A stretch of 64,000 bases of DNA from Brumimicrobium sp964585545. Lineage in GTDB: Bacteria; Bacteroidota; Bacteroidia; Flavobacteriales_D; Crocinitomicaceae. The notes under the pieces are model-generated. The model was not told the origin of the DNA and did no database searches. It worked only from the letters and a program-made list of their open reading frames with translations. How positions within the stretch are numbered: position 1 is the first letter of the stretch; every line of letters begins with the position of its first letter. The translations under genes and the position numbers were made by a program. Positions 17,243 to 26,730 of this stretch are shown piece by piece. The stretch covers positions 1 through 64,000 of the forward strand of contig CAZPDT010000012.1 of NCBI GenBank assembly GCA_964585545.1. The letters run 5' to 3'.

Positions 17243-19426
17243 TCAACCTGTAAACAACATTTCCCTTAACTTGGGTAATGGCCAATACTCATCATCTACT
17301 AAGATTTCTAATTTATTTGTGTGATAAGCAATTTTATCAAAATAGCACAATACAGTATCTCGATAGGCTTCGGCTCTACCCTGAACATCTTCAATTTTAT
17401 TGGCTTTCTTTCGATTTTCTAACATTGTGTGTGAATATTCTTGCATTTTCGACATGTGCAGTGCCAATTCCGAAAGAATATCCTTTTGGGTTGCGGTTTC
17501 TTTACTCGAATTTTTGCCAAAAATAGATGTAAGCCCCTGAATATTAGCAATCAATTTATTTTGATAATCTACAACAACAGGTACAATATGGTTTTTTGTC
17601 AAATCACCTATCAATCGTGCCTCAATTTGGATGCGTTTGATGTATTTTCCCAATTCAATCTCCTGACGTGCAGACAATTCCCTTTCACTAAACACACCTT
17701 CATCTTCAAATATTTTAATGATCTCAGGGCGTCCCCATACCTTAAGTGCCATAGGAGTATTTTTAAGGTTATTTAATCCTCTTTTCTTGGCCTCTTTTAG
17801 CCATTTTTCACTATAATTATTGCCTTCAAATCGTATGTTTTTAGATTCTTTAATTAACTTTTGAAGTTCTTTTAGAATGGCTTCATCTTTCCCTTCTCCT
17901 TTTTTTCTTCTCTTGTTAATTGCTTCTTTGAACAATCGTAATTGTCGGGCAACAATAGTATTCAAAGAAATCATAAGCTGACCACAATTGGCCATTGAAC
18001 CGACACCCCTAAACTCAAATTTATTGCCTGTAAATGCAATTGGAGAAGTTCTATTCCTATCAGTATTATCCAATAAAATTTGAGGAATCTTACCGATATC
18101 TAATTTCAATTCTGTTTTGTCTTGGGGCGACATCTTACCCGCCTTAATATTTTTCTCTATTCGATCTAAAAAATTAGATAAATAAGTTCCAATAAACATT
18201 GAAATAATTGCAGGAGGAGCTTCCAATCCTCCCAAACGATGATCATTGGAAACACTAGAAATTGAAGCTGTAATTACATCAGGATTATCGTGTATTGCCT
18301 TAATAGTATTGATAAAGAATGTGAGAAACTGTAGATTGCTCTTTGGATTCTTTCCTGGAGCCAGTAAGTTTACCCCCGTATTTGTAGCTAATGACCAGTT
18401 GTTGTGTTTTCCTGAACCATTCATTCCTTGGAATGGTTTTTCATGCAACAATATTCTGTAGTCATGTTTTCGAGCTACTTTCTCCAACAAATCCATAAGT
18501 AATAAATTGTGATCATTGGCTAAGTTACACTCCTCAAAAATAGGAGCACATTCAAACTGATTAGGAGCCGCCTCATTGTGTCTTGTAGTTACAGGTATTC
18601 CCAAACGTATAGCGGCCAACTCAAAATCACGCATAAAATTGGTTACTCTTTCAGGAATAGAACCAAAATAATGATCGTCAAGTTGCTGTCCCTTAGCGGG
18701 AGGATGCGCAAGCAAAACCCGTCCTGTCATAACAATATCAGGTCGGGCATTATAAAAAGCCTTATCCAATAAAAAATACTCTTGTTCCCAACCCAAGGTT
18801 GCATTTACTTTGGTTACTTTCTTATCGAATAATTGGCACACTTTAACTGCTTCTTTATCAAGCGCGTTCAAAGCCTTTAGTAAAGGCATTTTATAATCAA
18901 GTGCTTCACCTGTATAGGCAATAAATATTGTTGGAATACATAAAGTATTGGATATAATAAAAGCAGGTGAAGACGGATCCCATGCGGAATACCCTCTTGC
19001 CTCAAAAGTATTGCGAATTCCTCCACTTGGAAAAGATGAAGCATCGGGTTCTTGTTGTACCAATAATTCACCTTTAAATTTGTCGATTGCTCTGCCTGGT
19101 CCAATAGGTTTAAAAAAAGCTTCATGTTTTTCAGCGGTTGCACCAGTTAATGGCTGAAACCAGTGGGTATAATGCGATGCACCTTTTTCAATTGCCCAAT
19201 CCTTCATTGCGGAAGCGACCACATCTGCTGTATGGCGGTCTATTTTCGTTCCATTGATAATGGCATTCTTAACCTCTCGGAAGGCATAATCTGGTAGATA
19301 TTCCCTCATTTTCTCTTCGTGGAATACGTTCTCACCAAATTTATTTGAAATTTTTTCATTTAATTCTGCCTTCTTAGGCTGTCGATGAAGCACATCTTGA
19401 TACGCATTTTTTCTCGCTGTTGACAT
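17243..19426 (-). CDS. glnN: Glutamine synthetase type III
   Basis: The enzyme makes glutamine from glutamate, ammonia and ATP. Starting at the ATG at 19426 gives 727 residues, the usual size of GSIII (about 730). The open frame continues 16 codons upstream with a basic, asparagine/tyrosine-rich stretch that is not conserved-looking. GSIII hallmarks are seen: an N-terminal SSFPSGGIRNTFEARGYSAW segment near 110-130, then LGWEQEYF, MTGRVL, RHNEAAPNQFECAP, GMNGSGKHNNWS, ISSVSNDHRLGG and NRTSPIAFTGNKFEFR. Together these provide the glutamate-ammonia and ATP sites of the large dodecameric form. It is a single gene followed by a hairpin terminator. GSIII is typical of Bacteroidota and cyanobacteria. 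Confidence 0.95.
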   Translation of the reverse strand: MSTARKNAYQDVLHRQPKKAELNEKISNKFGENVFHEEKMREYLPDYAFREVKNAIINGTKIDRHTADVVASAMKDWAIEKGASHYTHWFQPLTGATAEKHEAFFKPIGPGRAIDKFKGELLVQQEPDASSFPSGGIRNTFEARGYSAWDPSSPAFIISNTLCIPTIFIAYTGEALDYKMPLLKALNALDKEAVKVCQLFDKKVTKVNATLGWEQEYFLLDKAFYNARPDIVMTGRVLLAHPPAKGQQLDDHYFGSIPERVTNFMRDFELAAIRLGIPVTTRHNEAAPNQFECAPIFEECNLANDHNLLLMDLLEKVARKHDYRILLHEKPFQGMNGSGKHNNWSLATNTGVNLLAPGKNPKSNLQFLTFFINTIKAIHDNPDVITASISSVSNDHRLGGLEAPPAIISMFIGTYLSNFLDRIEKNIKAGKMSPQDKTELKLDIGKIPQILLDNTDRNRTSPIAFTGNKFEFRGVGSMANCGQLMISLNTIVARQLRLFKEAINKRRKKGEGKDEAILKELQKLIKESKNIRFEGNNYSEKWLKEAKKRGLNNLKNTPMALKVWGRPEIIKIFEDEGVFSERELSARQEIELGKYIKRIQIEARLIGDLTKNHIVPVVVDYQNKLIANIQGLTSIFGKNSSKETATQKDILSELALHMSKMQEYSHTMLENRKKANKIEDVQGRAEAYRDTVLCYFDKIAYHTNKLEILVDDEYWPLPKLREMLFTG

Positions 19427-19685
19427 ATATTTTTGTTTTAGTTTGGTGTAAAAGTAAATATTAATTTTACTCAATTTATAAAAACATTATACTTTTTATA
19501 AACATCATGTTAATAATTAGGGGGTGATTTGAAAAAAATATCAATTTTATATGTTTATCCCCTCAAATTTTAGGGGTGATTATTATAATTATTCAAATTC
19601 TATTATGTGTTTATTCCATGATTTTTAAAAAAATTGAATATAATGAAGAAATTTTTATATATTTAGATGCAACAAAACTCTATTT
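19427..19685. other. Upstream region of glnN with G-rich direct repeats
   Basis: The 259 bases between glnN and the broken gene at 19686 contain two near-identical words, TAGGGGGTGATTT at 19518 and TAGGGGTGAT at 19571. The second can pair with ATCCCC at about 19557. These may be operator-like repeats. I do not recognise a known riboswitch or regulator site. Confidence 0.3.
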
Positions 19686-20798
19686 ATGAAAGCGATTCAA
19701 TTATAAGCCTTTGGAGTCGGGGTATTTCTTTTTAATCCATCTTGTAAAAAGAAAAATATAGATGTAAATGAAGACAGTTATGCTCAGATTTCAGTTTGGA
19801 AAGAGGATGTAATGGGGGCAATATATAATTCTCCAACAAATAGTGTAGCCTATAATCGACCAGATGAAAATGGTATATATAAAATCTTCATCTCAGACTT
19901 AGAATGAAATGGAGAAACGGCATTAACAAGTCCGCTCTGGCCAGACAATAGACATCAATGGGCGGAGGAATGGGATCCCACAGGTCAATTTCTTTTCTGC
20001 TATGTTGAAAAAACCGATTATGTGTCCGAAAATGGACATACTCGAATTCAAGAAGATGCAATTCCAGGTTATGGAGCTTATACTGATATTTGGGTGATTA
20101 AGCGAGATGGTTCTCAAGCATGGCAACTTACCAACCTTCCAAATGATTATGATCATGGTGTTATCCATGGAGCAATATCCAAAGACGGTTCGTTGTTTGC
20201 TTGGACTGAACGAATTCAAGCTCCCAATTTTTTAGATCCAAATATGACCGCTGGAGCTTATGTATTTAAAGTGGCTGATGTTACCTATGGCAGCCATCCT
20301 ACCTTTAGTAATATTCGAGTTTTCCAACCCAATAATTTATTGGCGGGAGGTGAAGTGGAAAGCATTTCAAACGATAATAGCAACATACTGGTGTACAGCA
20401 CGTTTGAAAGTAAAAGTATTTATGAAACACCCATTTATAGAATAGATATCGAGACGGGCGATATAACAAAGTTAACTTCCGAAAGTTTTTCTCAATCTCC
20501 AACTTATACTCCAGATGGAAATCACATAGTTTATATGACAGGTAAAGATTGTACTATTTTCTTTGGTCAACTCCAAGGTGCAGATTGGTGGATTATGGAC
20601 TACGATGGCAGTAACAAAAAGAGGTTGACATACATGAATGTATTCAATCACCCACAATCTGTCAATAAATACCGTTTGGCAGGATCCCTTTCGTTTATAA
20701 ATGACTCTACATTCCTTGGAGGAGTAATGACTCAATCTTTTGGATTAAAAGGGTATTCAGCTAAAGTACATTTCAAAAAAAAATTTGATAGAAAATAA
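19686..20798 (+). pseudogene. Broken TolB/WD40-like beta-propeller protein gene (two in-frame stops)
   Basis: From the ATG at 19686 to the TAA at 20796 one reading frame is coherent for 371 codons except for TAA at 19704-19706 and TGA at 19905-19907. The predicted protein would have a short hydrophobic leader ending in a Cys (FNPSCKKK), suggesting a lipoprotein. It then shows repeated propeller-like motifs: NSVAYNRPDENGIYKIFISD, DPTGQFLFCYVEK, DIWVIKRDGSQAWQLT, ISKDGSLFAWTER, TPDGNHIVYMTG and WWIMDYDGSNKKRLT. These D-G-x3-x-Leu-T endings are the PD40/WD40-like pattern of TolB relatives. An intact 258-codon frame remains after 20022 but lacks a signal peptide and starts mid-blade. No frameshift is needed, so this looks like a recently inactivated gene or, less likely, two read-through sites. 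Confidence 0.75.
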
Positions 20799-20837
20799 TA
20801 AATGCCTTTATTGTTTACAATAAAGGCATTTATTATT
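20794..20837. terminator. Bidirectional terminator, 20-bp perfect stem
   Basis: The arm AATAATAAATGCCTTTATTG (20794-20813) pairs perfectly with 20818-20837 across a TTTA loop, with A/T-rich flanks on both sides. It overlaps the stop codon of the broken propeller gene and ends 18 bases before the stop of the convergent beta-helix gene, so it can serve both. Confidence 0.85.
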
Positions 20838-20854
20838 ATGCTTTTAAAAGGTCT

Positions 20855-22558
20855 TTATTCCTTAATGAATTTCTTAGTTGTATATTGATTGTCTGCAGTA
20901 ATTTTAACAAAATAAACTCCGTTTTGTAAACCGCTTACATCAATTGACTTCATTGAGTGGATACTTCCATTATAAACAACATTACCGAGTACATCATTGA
21001 TTTGTATATTAGCATCTAAACCATCATTTAAAACAATATTCAAATTTTCTGTTGCAGGATTAGGATAAATTTCTGCAGAGGAAATTACATTTTCAGTAAG
21101 ACCAGCAGGAGAAACATATCCTAAAATAATTTTCCCCAGTCCAACTACATCTATAGAGTCAATGTTTTTATCTTCGATATCCTGAACAGTTGTAAAACCG
21201 TAGTCATTGTTTGCAGCAAGCGCAATTACATCTTGAGTAACAGGTTGCATTATCGTTGCAGGGGTATGTTCGCCTCCAAATCCTGAAGGATTCCATAAAG
21301 TAACTTGATCACTTGATCCCGACAATGAGTCCAATTGAATGTAATGTCCCAAATCAGTATTAAACACATTCTTTTCTGCAGCAGACGGCCCACCAACTAT
21401 TGTTGTTGCAAATGCAGGGGTGTTAGCACCGTAGTGGTCGGCAAAAACAATGGCCGTTCCTTTATCTGGAATACCAGGATTAAATGTATTTCCTTTAATA
21501 GTAATTTCATCAGAATAAGAAGTTGATTGAATTCCACTTGTCATTAACTTTGTATTGGCAACCAAAGAAATAAATTGATCTGCTGTTTCAGAAGGTGTAA
21601 ACATATTGTTTAGTACTGAAACATTTTTTGAAGCCATACTGAATAAACCTGTTGTGTAAAAATTAAGAAAGACATTATCAGAAATAATAACATTCCCGTT
21701 ATTAATAGCACGCACATCAAGTAGCGTAAAAATATTTGAAGCATATTGATCAGCAACACCATCAAATGTATTGTTTGTTAATGTTATGGTAGCTCCATTC
21801 CTTGGAGAATTAAACATAGACATTCCCATCAAGTGATTGTTCGAAAGTGTTAAATCAGCACCTGACCCAATGGATTGAACAGGGTAATAAGCAGCAATAT
21901 TGTTATTGGATATAACACCCCCCGGACCATTTGTTCCACTGGCATTAAAACCAATTCCTAGCCCTCTTCCAAAAGCATCATTATTTGTCTCTTCCATTCC
22001 AATTGTATTGTTATCTATAACAACATTTATTGGAGTAGTTGAAGGTGCATGTAAAAGAACAGCATAAGACCCAAACACCATACCTGTAGAGAAAAATCCT
22101 CCAGGGTTTGTAGAATAAAACTCATTGCCTGAAAGTAACAAATCTCCAAACCCTCCTGTTCCAACGATACCCCGTTTTCCTGTAGCATCAGTTAATCCCA
22201 TTTTAAAAATAAGATTGGAAATCGTAATATGAGAAGCACTAACCTTTATAATATCCGAGGCAGTGGAAGTAATCACGGGTTTATCTGAAAAAGTTTCAGC
22301 AATAAGCGTTATATCAGATTTCGTAAGGTCTACAGTAGCAGTAACTTCATAATTACCTGGAGCAACAATAATTGAGTCTCCAGATAGAGCCTGTGTTGCT
22401 GCTTTTTCAATTGTTAAACAAGGGTTCGACACATTTGAACAGTCATTTGATCCTGCATCATTACCCGAATTGGATACATATCGACTTTGTCCAAAACCAA
22501 TGCCAACCAGCATTAATGATAATGTAAGGAGTGAAAATTTTGTAATTGTATATTTCAT
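20855..22558 (-). CDS. Secreted right-handed beta-helix protein with T9SS sorting domain
   Basis: The 567-residue protein has a signal peptide (1-23, ending GIGFG, then Q). The N-terminal segment RYVSNSGNDAGSNDC is followed by IEKAATQALSGDSIIVAPG, the opening of a pectin-lyase-like parallel beta-helix. Repeated turns follow to about residue 400 (GTGGFGDLLLSGNEF, VVIDNNTIG, GVISNNNIAA, TLTNNTFDGV, VIISDNVF, VSVLNNMF, ITIKGNTF). Residues 490-567 (AEIYPNPATENL ... GVYFVKI ... KKFIKE) are a type A T9SS sorting domain. No pectinase active site can be asserted; many such proteins are adhesins or surface structural proteins. It is monocistronic and ends at a shared terminator. Confidence 0.85.
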   Translation of the reverse strand: MKYTITKFSLLTLSLMLVGIGFGQSRYVSNSGNDAGSNDCSNVSNPCLTIEKAATQALSGDSIIVAPGNYEVTATVDLTKSDITLIAETFSDKPVITSTASDIIKVSASHITISNLIFKMGLTDATGKRGIVGTGGFGDLLLSGNEFYSTNPGGFFSTGMVFGSYAVLLHAPSTTPINVVIDNNTIGMEETNNDAFGRGLGIGFNASGTNGPGGVISNNNIAAYYPVQSIGSGADLTLSNNHLMGMSMFNSPRNGATITLTNNTFDGVADQYASNIFTLLDVRAINNGNVIISDNVFLNFYTTGLFSMASKNVSVLNNMFTPSETADQFISLVANTKLMTSGIQSTSYSDEITIKGNTFNPGIPDKGTAIVFADHYGANTPAFATTIVGGPSAAEKNVFNTDLGHYIQLDSLSGSSDQVTLWNPSGFGGEHTPATIMQPVTQDVIALAANNDYGFTTVQDIEDKNIDSIDVVGLGKIILGYVSPAGLTENVISSAEIYPNPATENLNIVLNDGLDANIQINDVLGNVVYNGSIHSMKSIDVSGLQNGVYFVKITADNQYTTKKFIKE

Positions 22559-22699
22559 AATAAATAAATTTAAGTGATATAATAAATTTTTGTGAAATTA
22601 AGATCTTTTGGTTAAAACCCCAAGTTTAAACATTATTTTTTTTTTTTATTTTCAATATTTTACAGGCACTATTGCAAAACAACAGCAAACGTCATTTGC

Positions 22700-23545
22700 T
22701 TATAAATAAAGCCTATTGAGTATTTCTATAAACTTTTTTGCCATTGTGTTTTGATATCTTTTTGTTCTGTACCCTCCTACCCAAATAATTCCCTTTATAG
22801 CATTGGTTAAAAACACTTCGTCTGCAATCAACATATTTTGCGGAGTTATAGGTGATTCATATACTTTTATATTGTTTTCCAATGCAAAATTAATTACTGT
22901 CATTCTCATTGTTCCGCCGAGACAACCTTCCTCTAGTCCTGGAGTATAGAGAATATTATTACTGACTACAAATAGATTTGAACCTGTTCCTTCAAGAATA
23001 TCCCCTTTAGAATTGGTAAGCAAAACATCATCAAGGTCCTTTTCCTTTGCTTCTATGGCTCCTAAAACATTAATGAGCCGATTCTTTGTTTTAAAATTAG
23101 ATAAAAAGTTTTTATCCTGACGTAATGCTTTATATAAGTCTACCTCCCAACCTTTGTTGTTTAATATGAAACCATTATTTTCCAATTCATAAACTTCAAT
23201 GAAATAGGTGGCTTCATTGCTTGTTGGACGAAAGGTCCCACCACTGGTTCTGTCCACAGATAAACGAATTCTTCCTCCTTCTGTAATTCCAGATTGGTCT
23301 ATTAATGCTTGAAAATGTTTGGTAAAGAATGCTTCATTAAAGAAAGTAGGTATTCTGATTTTCAGAGCATTCATTCCTTCAACTAATCGCATAATATGAT
23401 TGTCTACATTTATTGGACGCCCATTTACAATACGAATACTTTCAAAAAGACCATCTCCGTAAAGATGCCCCCTATTTGCTGCATCAATTGTTGGAGCATT
23501 ATTTTCTAATATCCTTCCATTATTATTTACAAATAGTTTTTTCAT
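22700..23545 (-). CDS. Class IV PLP enzyme (aminodeoxychorismate lyase- or BCAT-like)
   Basis: The 281-residue fold-type IV PLP enzyme shows GDGLFESIRI at 31-40, a LSVDRTSGG segment near 95-103, Lys152 in the FKTKNRLINVL segment, DILEGTGSNLFVV near 182-194 and GTMRMTV near 211. The spacing Lys-x-x-Asn-Arg-Leu before the EAK helix resembles PabC (4-amino-4-deoxychorismate lyase, folate pathway). Branched-chain aminotransferases usually have Asn-Tyr there. This favours PabC but does not prove it. The gene lies one base after the rhomboid stop, so the pair is likely co-transcribed. Confidence 0.75.
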   Translation of the reverse strand: MKKLFVNNNGRILENNAPTIDAANRGHLYGDGLFESIRIVNGRPINVDNHIMRLVEGMNALKIRIPTFFNEAFFTKHFQALIDQSGITEGGRIRLSVDRTSGGTFRPTSNEATYFIEVYELENNGFILNNKGWEVDLYKALRQDKNFLSNFKTKNRLINVLGAIEAKEKDLDDVLLTNSKGDILEGTGSNLFVVSNNILYTPGLEEGCLGGTMRMTVINFALENNIKVYESPITPQNMLIADEVFLTNAIKGIIWVGGYRTKRYQNTMAKKFIEILNRLYL

Positions 23546-23546
23546 A

Positions 23547-24197
23547 CTAGTGCATAAATTGCTGAACCGAATGTAAAATGTAATTTATAAATTCTATTCC
23601 TTTGTCGAAGTTGATAAATAGAACATAAACAATTCCATAAACGGCTCCGCCAAAATGGGCATCATGGGCAACATTTCCACCTCCTTTTTTCCCCATATAA
23701 TACTCAAAAAGTAAATATAATATTCCAAATATCCAAGCGGGAATAGAAATAGGAATAAAAAATAATCCAATTCCTCCATTGGGAAGCCAAAGGATAGAAG
23801 CAAATAAAACAGCAGACACAGCTCCAGAAGCGCCTAAACTCATGTAGTTTGGATTGTCTTTATTTCTCATAAAAGGCCAAATCGATGCTGCAATCCCTCC
23901 AATAAAATAAAGTATAAAAAAATGCAAACTTCCGAGTCCGGCTCCAAAATAAAGTATAAATGTCGCCTCAATTTGTCGTCCAAATGAATACAATACAAAC
24001 ATATTAAATAACAAATGCATAAGATCTGCATGAATGAAAATATGAGAAATTATACGGTAATATTCCTTCTGACGCATGACTTTGTAGGGATAAAAAATCC
24101 ATTTGTATTTCATTTCCTGATCTTTGAAGGCTCGCCATGAGATGAAAGCAGTAGCAACAATTACAATCAATGTTATGGGAAAATATTGAATCGGCAT
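23547..24197 (-). CDS. Rhomboid-family intramembrane serine protease
   Basis: The 216-residue membrane protein has about six hydrophobic segments. The rhomboid catalytic dyad is visible: Ser124 in GASGAVSA and His181 in AHDAHFGGA. The structural HxxxN motif HLLFNMF (His61, Asn65) is in an earlier membrane helix and contributes to the oxyanion hole. The topology is compact, as in GlpG without its cytoplasmic domain. Substrates are unknown. The gene precedes the class IV PLP enzyme with a one-base gap. Confidence 0.9.
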   Translation of the reverse strand: MPIQYFPITLIVIVATAFISWRAFKDQEMKYKWIFYPYKVMRQKEYYRIISHIFIHADLMHLLFNMFVLYSFGRQIEATFILYFGAGLGSLHFFILYFIGGIAASIWPFMRNKDNPNYMSLGASGAVSAVLFASILWLPNGGIGLFFIPISIPAWIFGILYLLFEYYMGKKGGGNVAHDAHFGGAVYGIVYVLFINFDKGIEFINYILHSVQQFMH

Positions 24198-24331
24198 AAA
24201 TATATTCTGTATTTTAAAATTATGAGGTTCTCCTGCAATTTACAGTGGTGACCATTGACAATAATAAACATTTATCCGTTTCTAAAAAATAATCAATAAA
24301 GTTTTTGTTATTTTCGCATAAAATTAATCTT

Positions 24332-24982
24332 ATGAGCACAATTGTTTCCCCTTCAGTTCTATCTGCTGATTTTGCCAACATAGAACGCGATATTAAAATG
24401 CTCAATAACAGCAACGCAACTTGGATTCATATCGATATTATGGATGGGCAATTTGTGCCCAACATCTCTTTTGGCTTCCCAGTGATGAAAGCCATCCACA
24501 AACACGCTACAAAACCATTGGATGTTCATTTAATGATTGCAACTCCCGACGACTATATTGAAGAATTTAAAGCCTCCGGAGCAGAAATTCTTACCGTTCA
24601 TTATGAAGCGTGTACACATCTTCACCGAACGTTGCAACGCATAAAAAATGCGGGTATGAAAACAGGAGTTGCTTTGAATCCTCATACTCCAATATCATTG
24701 CTGAAAGATGTATTACATGAAATTGATTTGGTATTGATTATGTCTGTAAACCCTGGCTTCGGTGGACAAAAATTTATTCCTTACACAATAGAAAAAGTTA
24801 AGGAATTAAAAACATTAATCTCTGCTTTAGGAACATCCACACAAATTGAAGTTGATGGAGGCGTCAATTTAGATACAGGAAAGCAACTGGTGGAAGCTGG
24901 AGCGGATGCATTGGTAGCTGGGAGTTTTGTCTTTGGTGCTGATGACCCTGTTTCTACAATTCAAAGTCTTGGCAACTTATAG
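24332..24982 (+). CDS. rpe: Ribulose-phosphate 3-epimerase
   Basis: The 216-residue TIM-barrel enzyme interconverts ribulose 5-phosphate and xylulose 5-phosphate in the pentose phosphate pathway. The active-site elements are SPSVLSADF at 6-14, HIDIMDGQFVPN (33-44, metal His33 and Asp35), VHLMI near 66, MSVNPGFGGQ near 140-150 and IEVDGGVN near 172. The ATG at 24332 is chosen because the nine upstream codons are not family-like. The transketolase halves at 12478 and 14707 act on its product. It is a single gene. Confidence 0.95.
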   Translation: MSTIVSPSVLSADFANIERDIKMLNNSNATWIHIDIMDGQFVPNISFGFPVMKAIHKHATKPLDVHLMIATPDDYIEEFKASGAEILTVHYEACTHLHRTLQRIKNAGMKTGVALNPHTPISLLKDVLHEIDLVLIMSVNPGFGGQKFIPYTIEKVKELKTLISALGTSTQIEVDGGVNLDTGKQLVEAGADALVAGSFVFGADDPVSTIQSLGNL

Positions 24983-25056
24983 ATAATAGTTCGTCAGAAA
25001 CACAACAATATTTAAATTAATTCTTTTTGAGCCAGTTACAGACCAGCCACTAGAGC

Positions 25057-26340
25057 TTATTGTTTATCCCCCATTATTCCTCTCACAATCTTTAATTCCC
25101 AAATAACAATAATCGTAAATACAACAAACATAAGCCACGAGATATAGGAAAGAACTTCTACTTCATTAACTTGAAGGAGCGTCATCAATTCTGGCAAAAA
25201 GATAAAGCAGGACAATTGAATAATCGTTGTGGCGATTCCCATCCAAAAAAACCACCGTAATTTACCGATGATTGAAGGAATCATAGAAATTGAGGATGCT
25301 ACAAAGTTGGCCATTAACCAAGGCGATAATACCGCAGCAATTTTACCCGACAATAACCATTGATTGCCAAAAACAAATGCAAAAATAGGTGCTCCCCAAA
25401 AGTAAATTACCGTAAAAGGGACAATTCCTATTAAAACCAATACAAAAATCGTTCGTTTGAGCAATGGGTAGATGTTTCTTTTATTTGCAAAATCCTCTGA
25501 TATCTTACTGTATAAAACTTGCCCAATAGAAGCCCCTATTAAAAGTAGTGGAATCCTTAACATTCTATAGGAATGATCATAAGAGCCAAATAAAGAAGAA
25601 CTAAAATAGAGGGTCAATAAAAAAGCAATGAAAAGATCTCTTCCTGCATCTATTAACGTGTGGGGCAATTGGACTTTTGGAAATTCCTTATAAATTCTCC
25701 CCAAAGCTAAACCGCGTACTTTAGACCTAACGTATTCTTTATTTTTTCGGATGCCTATTGCATCAAAAATGTAGATGACACTACCAATTACAATTCCAAT
25801 AAAAGTGGCTATGGCCAAGCCAAAAAAACCAAACCCAGCCAACCCCAACAAAAGTTTAGCAATATTTCCCGTCCCCGAGGTGAGTAAATTCGATAAGGTT
25901 ACCTTTCTGAACCATTTCATCCGAATGGCCCAATGTCTACCAATATTAATAAAAACAGTAAATGCAGTTATTGCAATAATTAAAGCAATAAAAAAAAGCA
26001 ATTGAAAGGAGCGTCCTTCAATAAGCCAATATAAAGCGCCACACAATACCGACAACCCAATCGTCCAAAGCAGTATACTTATAGCAAGACGATAAAGATG
26101 TATGGCATGTTCATTTTTTTTTGGCAACGGTATAGCATATTCATATCGGGCCGCACCTACTAATGCGAGAACAGCAACAATTCGCATCATTATTCCATAC
26201 GCGCCAAAATCCTCTGGAGAATACAAACGGGTAATAAATGGCATGGCGATATAGCTAATCAGCTGTGCCAAACCTGTACCCGAAACAAGGACGAGTACCG
26301 ACTTAACCAATTCTGATTTAAAATACCGCTGAAAATTCAT
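25057..26340 (-). CDS. Polysaccharide biosynthesis flippase (Wzx/MATE-like)
   Basis: The 427-residue integral membrane protein has about 12 hydrophobic segments. Its N-terminus, SGTGLAQLISYIAMPFITRLYSPEDFGAYG, is typical of oligosaccharide flippases that move undecaprenyl-linked repeat units across the inner membrane. A segment near 250-275 (YDHSYRMLRIPLLLIGASIGQVLY) also fits the family. No polymerase, ligase or glycosyltransferase is adjacent, so the cognate glycan is unknown. It could serve sugars made by the operon at 4225-11618, but that is inference. It is convergent with rpe. Confidence 0.8.
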   Translation of the reverse strand: MNFQRYFKSELVKSVLVLVSGTGLAQLISYIAMPFITRLYSPEDFGAYGIMMRIVAVLALVGAARYEYAIPLPKKNEHAIHLYRLAISILLWTIGLSVLCGALYWLIEGRSFQLLFFIALIIAITAFTVFINIGRHWAIRMKWFRKVTLSNLLTSGTGNIAKLLLGLAGFGFFGLAIATFIGIVIGSVIYIFDAIGIRKNKEYVRSKVRGLALGRIYKEFPKVQLPHTLIDAGRDLFIAFLLTLYFSSSLFGSYDHSYRMLRIPLLLIGASIGQVLYSKISEDFANKRNIYPLLKRTIFVLVLIGIVPFTVIYFWGAPIFAFVFGNQWLLSGKIAAVLSPWLMANFVASSISMIPSIIGKLRWFFWMGIATTIIQLSCFIFLPELMTLLQVNEVEVLSYISWLMFVVFTIIVIWELKIVRGIMGDKQ

Positions 26341-26427
26341 AGGGTTTGATTAAAAAAGTAGTTATCATCATTTTTATAGCATAAAACTATTGAATGTAAA
26401 ATTAAGCAACTGTAGAAGCAGATGTTT

Positions 26428-26730
26428 TTACTCAAACCAAACATCATTTACCATTTCCATTCCTGCAAATTCATTCACCCTTTGAATGATTACACTTTTT
26501 CCATATTGCAATTCATCTCGCATTACTGAAGAATTCAGTTTAATATGCAAGATTTTATTGCGAATATAAAGTTTTTCAGTACGGTATGCCACTCCTTTTC
26601 CCATTAAGTCGGGCCATGCATTTACAATGTCCATTTCCTTCATTCGGTCTTCCAATCCCCAGGAGCGCATAACTTTATTAATCAAACTACCGATTTCTTT
26701 ATCTTTGTCTTTTCGCCCTTCCCTACTCAT
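26428..26730 (-). CDS. DUF721 (DciA-like) protein
   Basis: The 100-residue cytoplasmic protein has the DUF721 layout: a helical N-terminus (IGSLINKVMRSWGLEDRM), the conserved W-P-x-L-MGKGVAYRTEKLYIRNKILHIKLNSS core and a C-terminal helix. The family includes DciA, the DnaB helicase-loading partner of many bacteria. The start overlaps the recF stop by four bases (ATGA), so the two are translationally coupled. A replication or repair role fits this pairing. Start and length are typical for Bacteroidota homologues. Confidence 0.75.
   Translation of the reverse strand: MSREGRKDKDKEIGSLINKVMRSWGLEDRMKEMDIVNAWPDLMGKGVAYRTEKLYIRNKILHIKLNSSVMRDELQYGKSVIIQRVNEFAGMEMVNDVWFE

Noticed and set aside
19905..19907. 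The TGA as a selenocysteine codon
   Set aside because: No SECIS-like hairpin is evident after it, the residue context is not a redox site, and a second stop (TAA) exists upstream.
20022..20798. The 258-codon open frame as a complete gene
   Set aside because: It starts at a GTG in the middle of a propeller blade. Coherent sequence in the same frame extends to 19686, so it is the 3' part of a broken gene.
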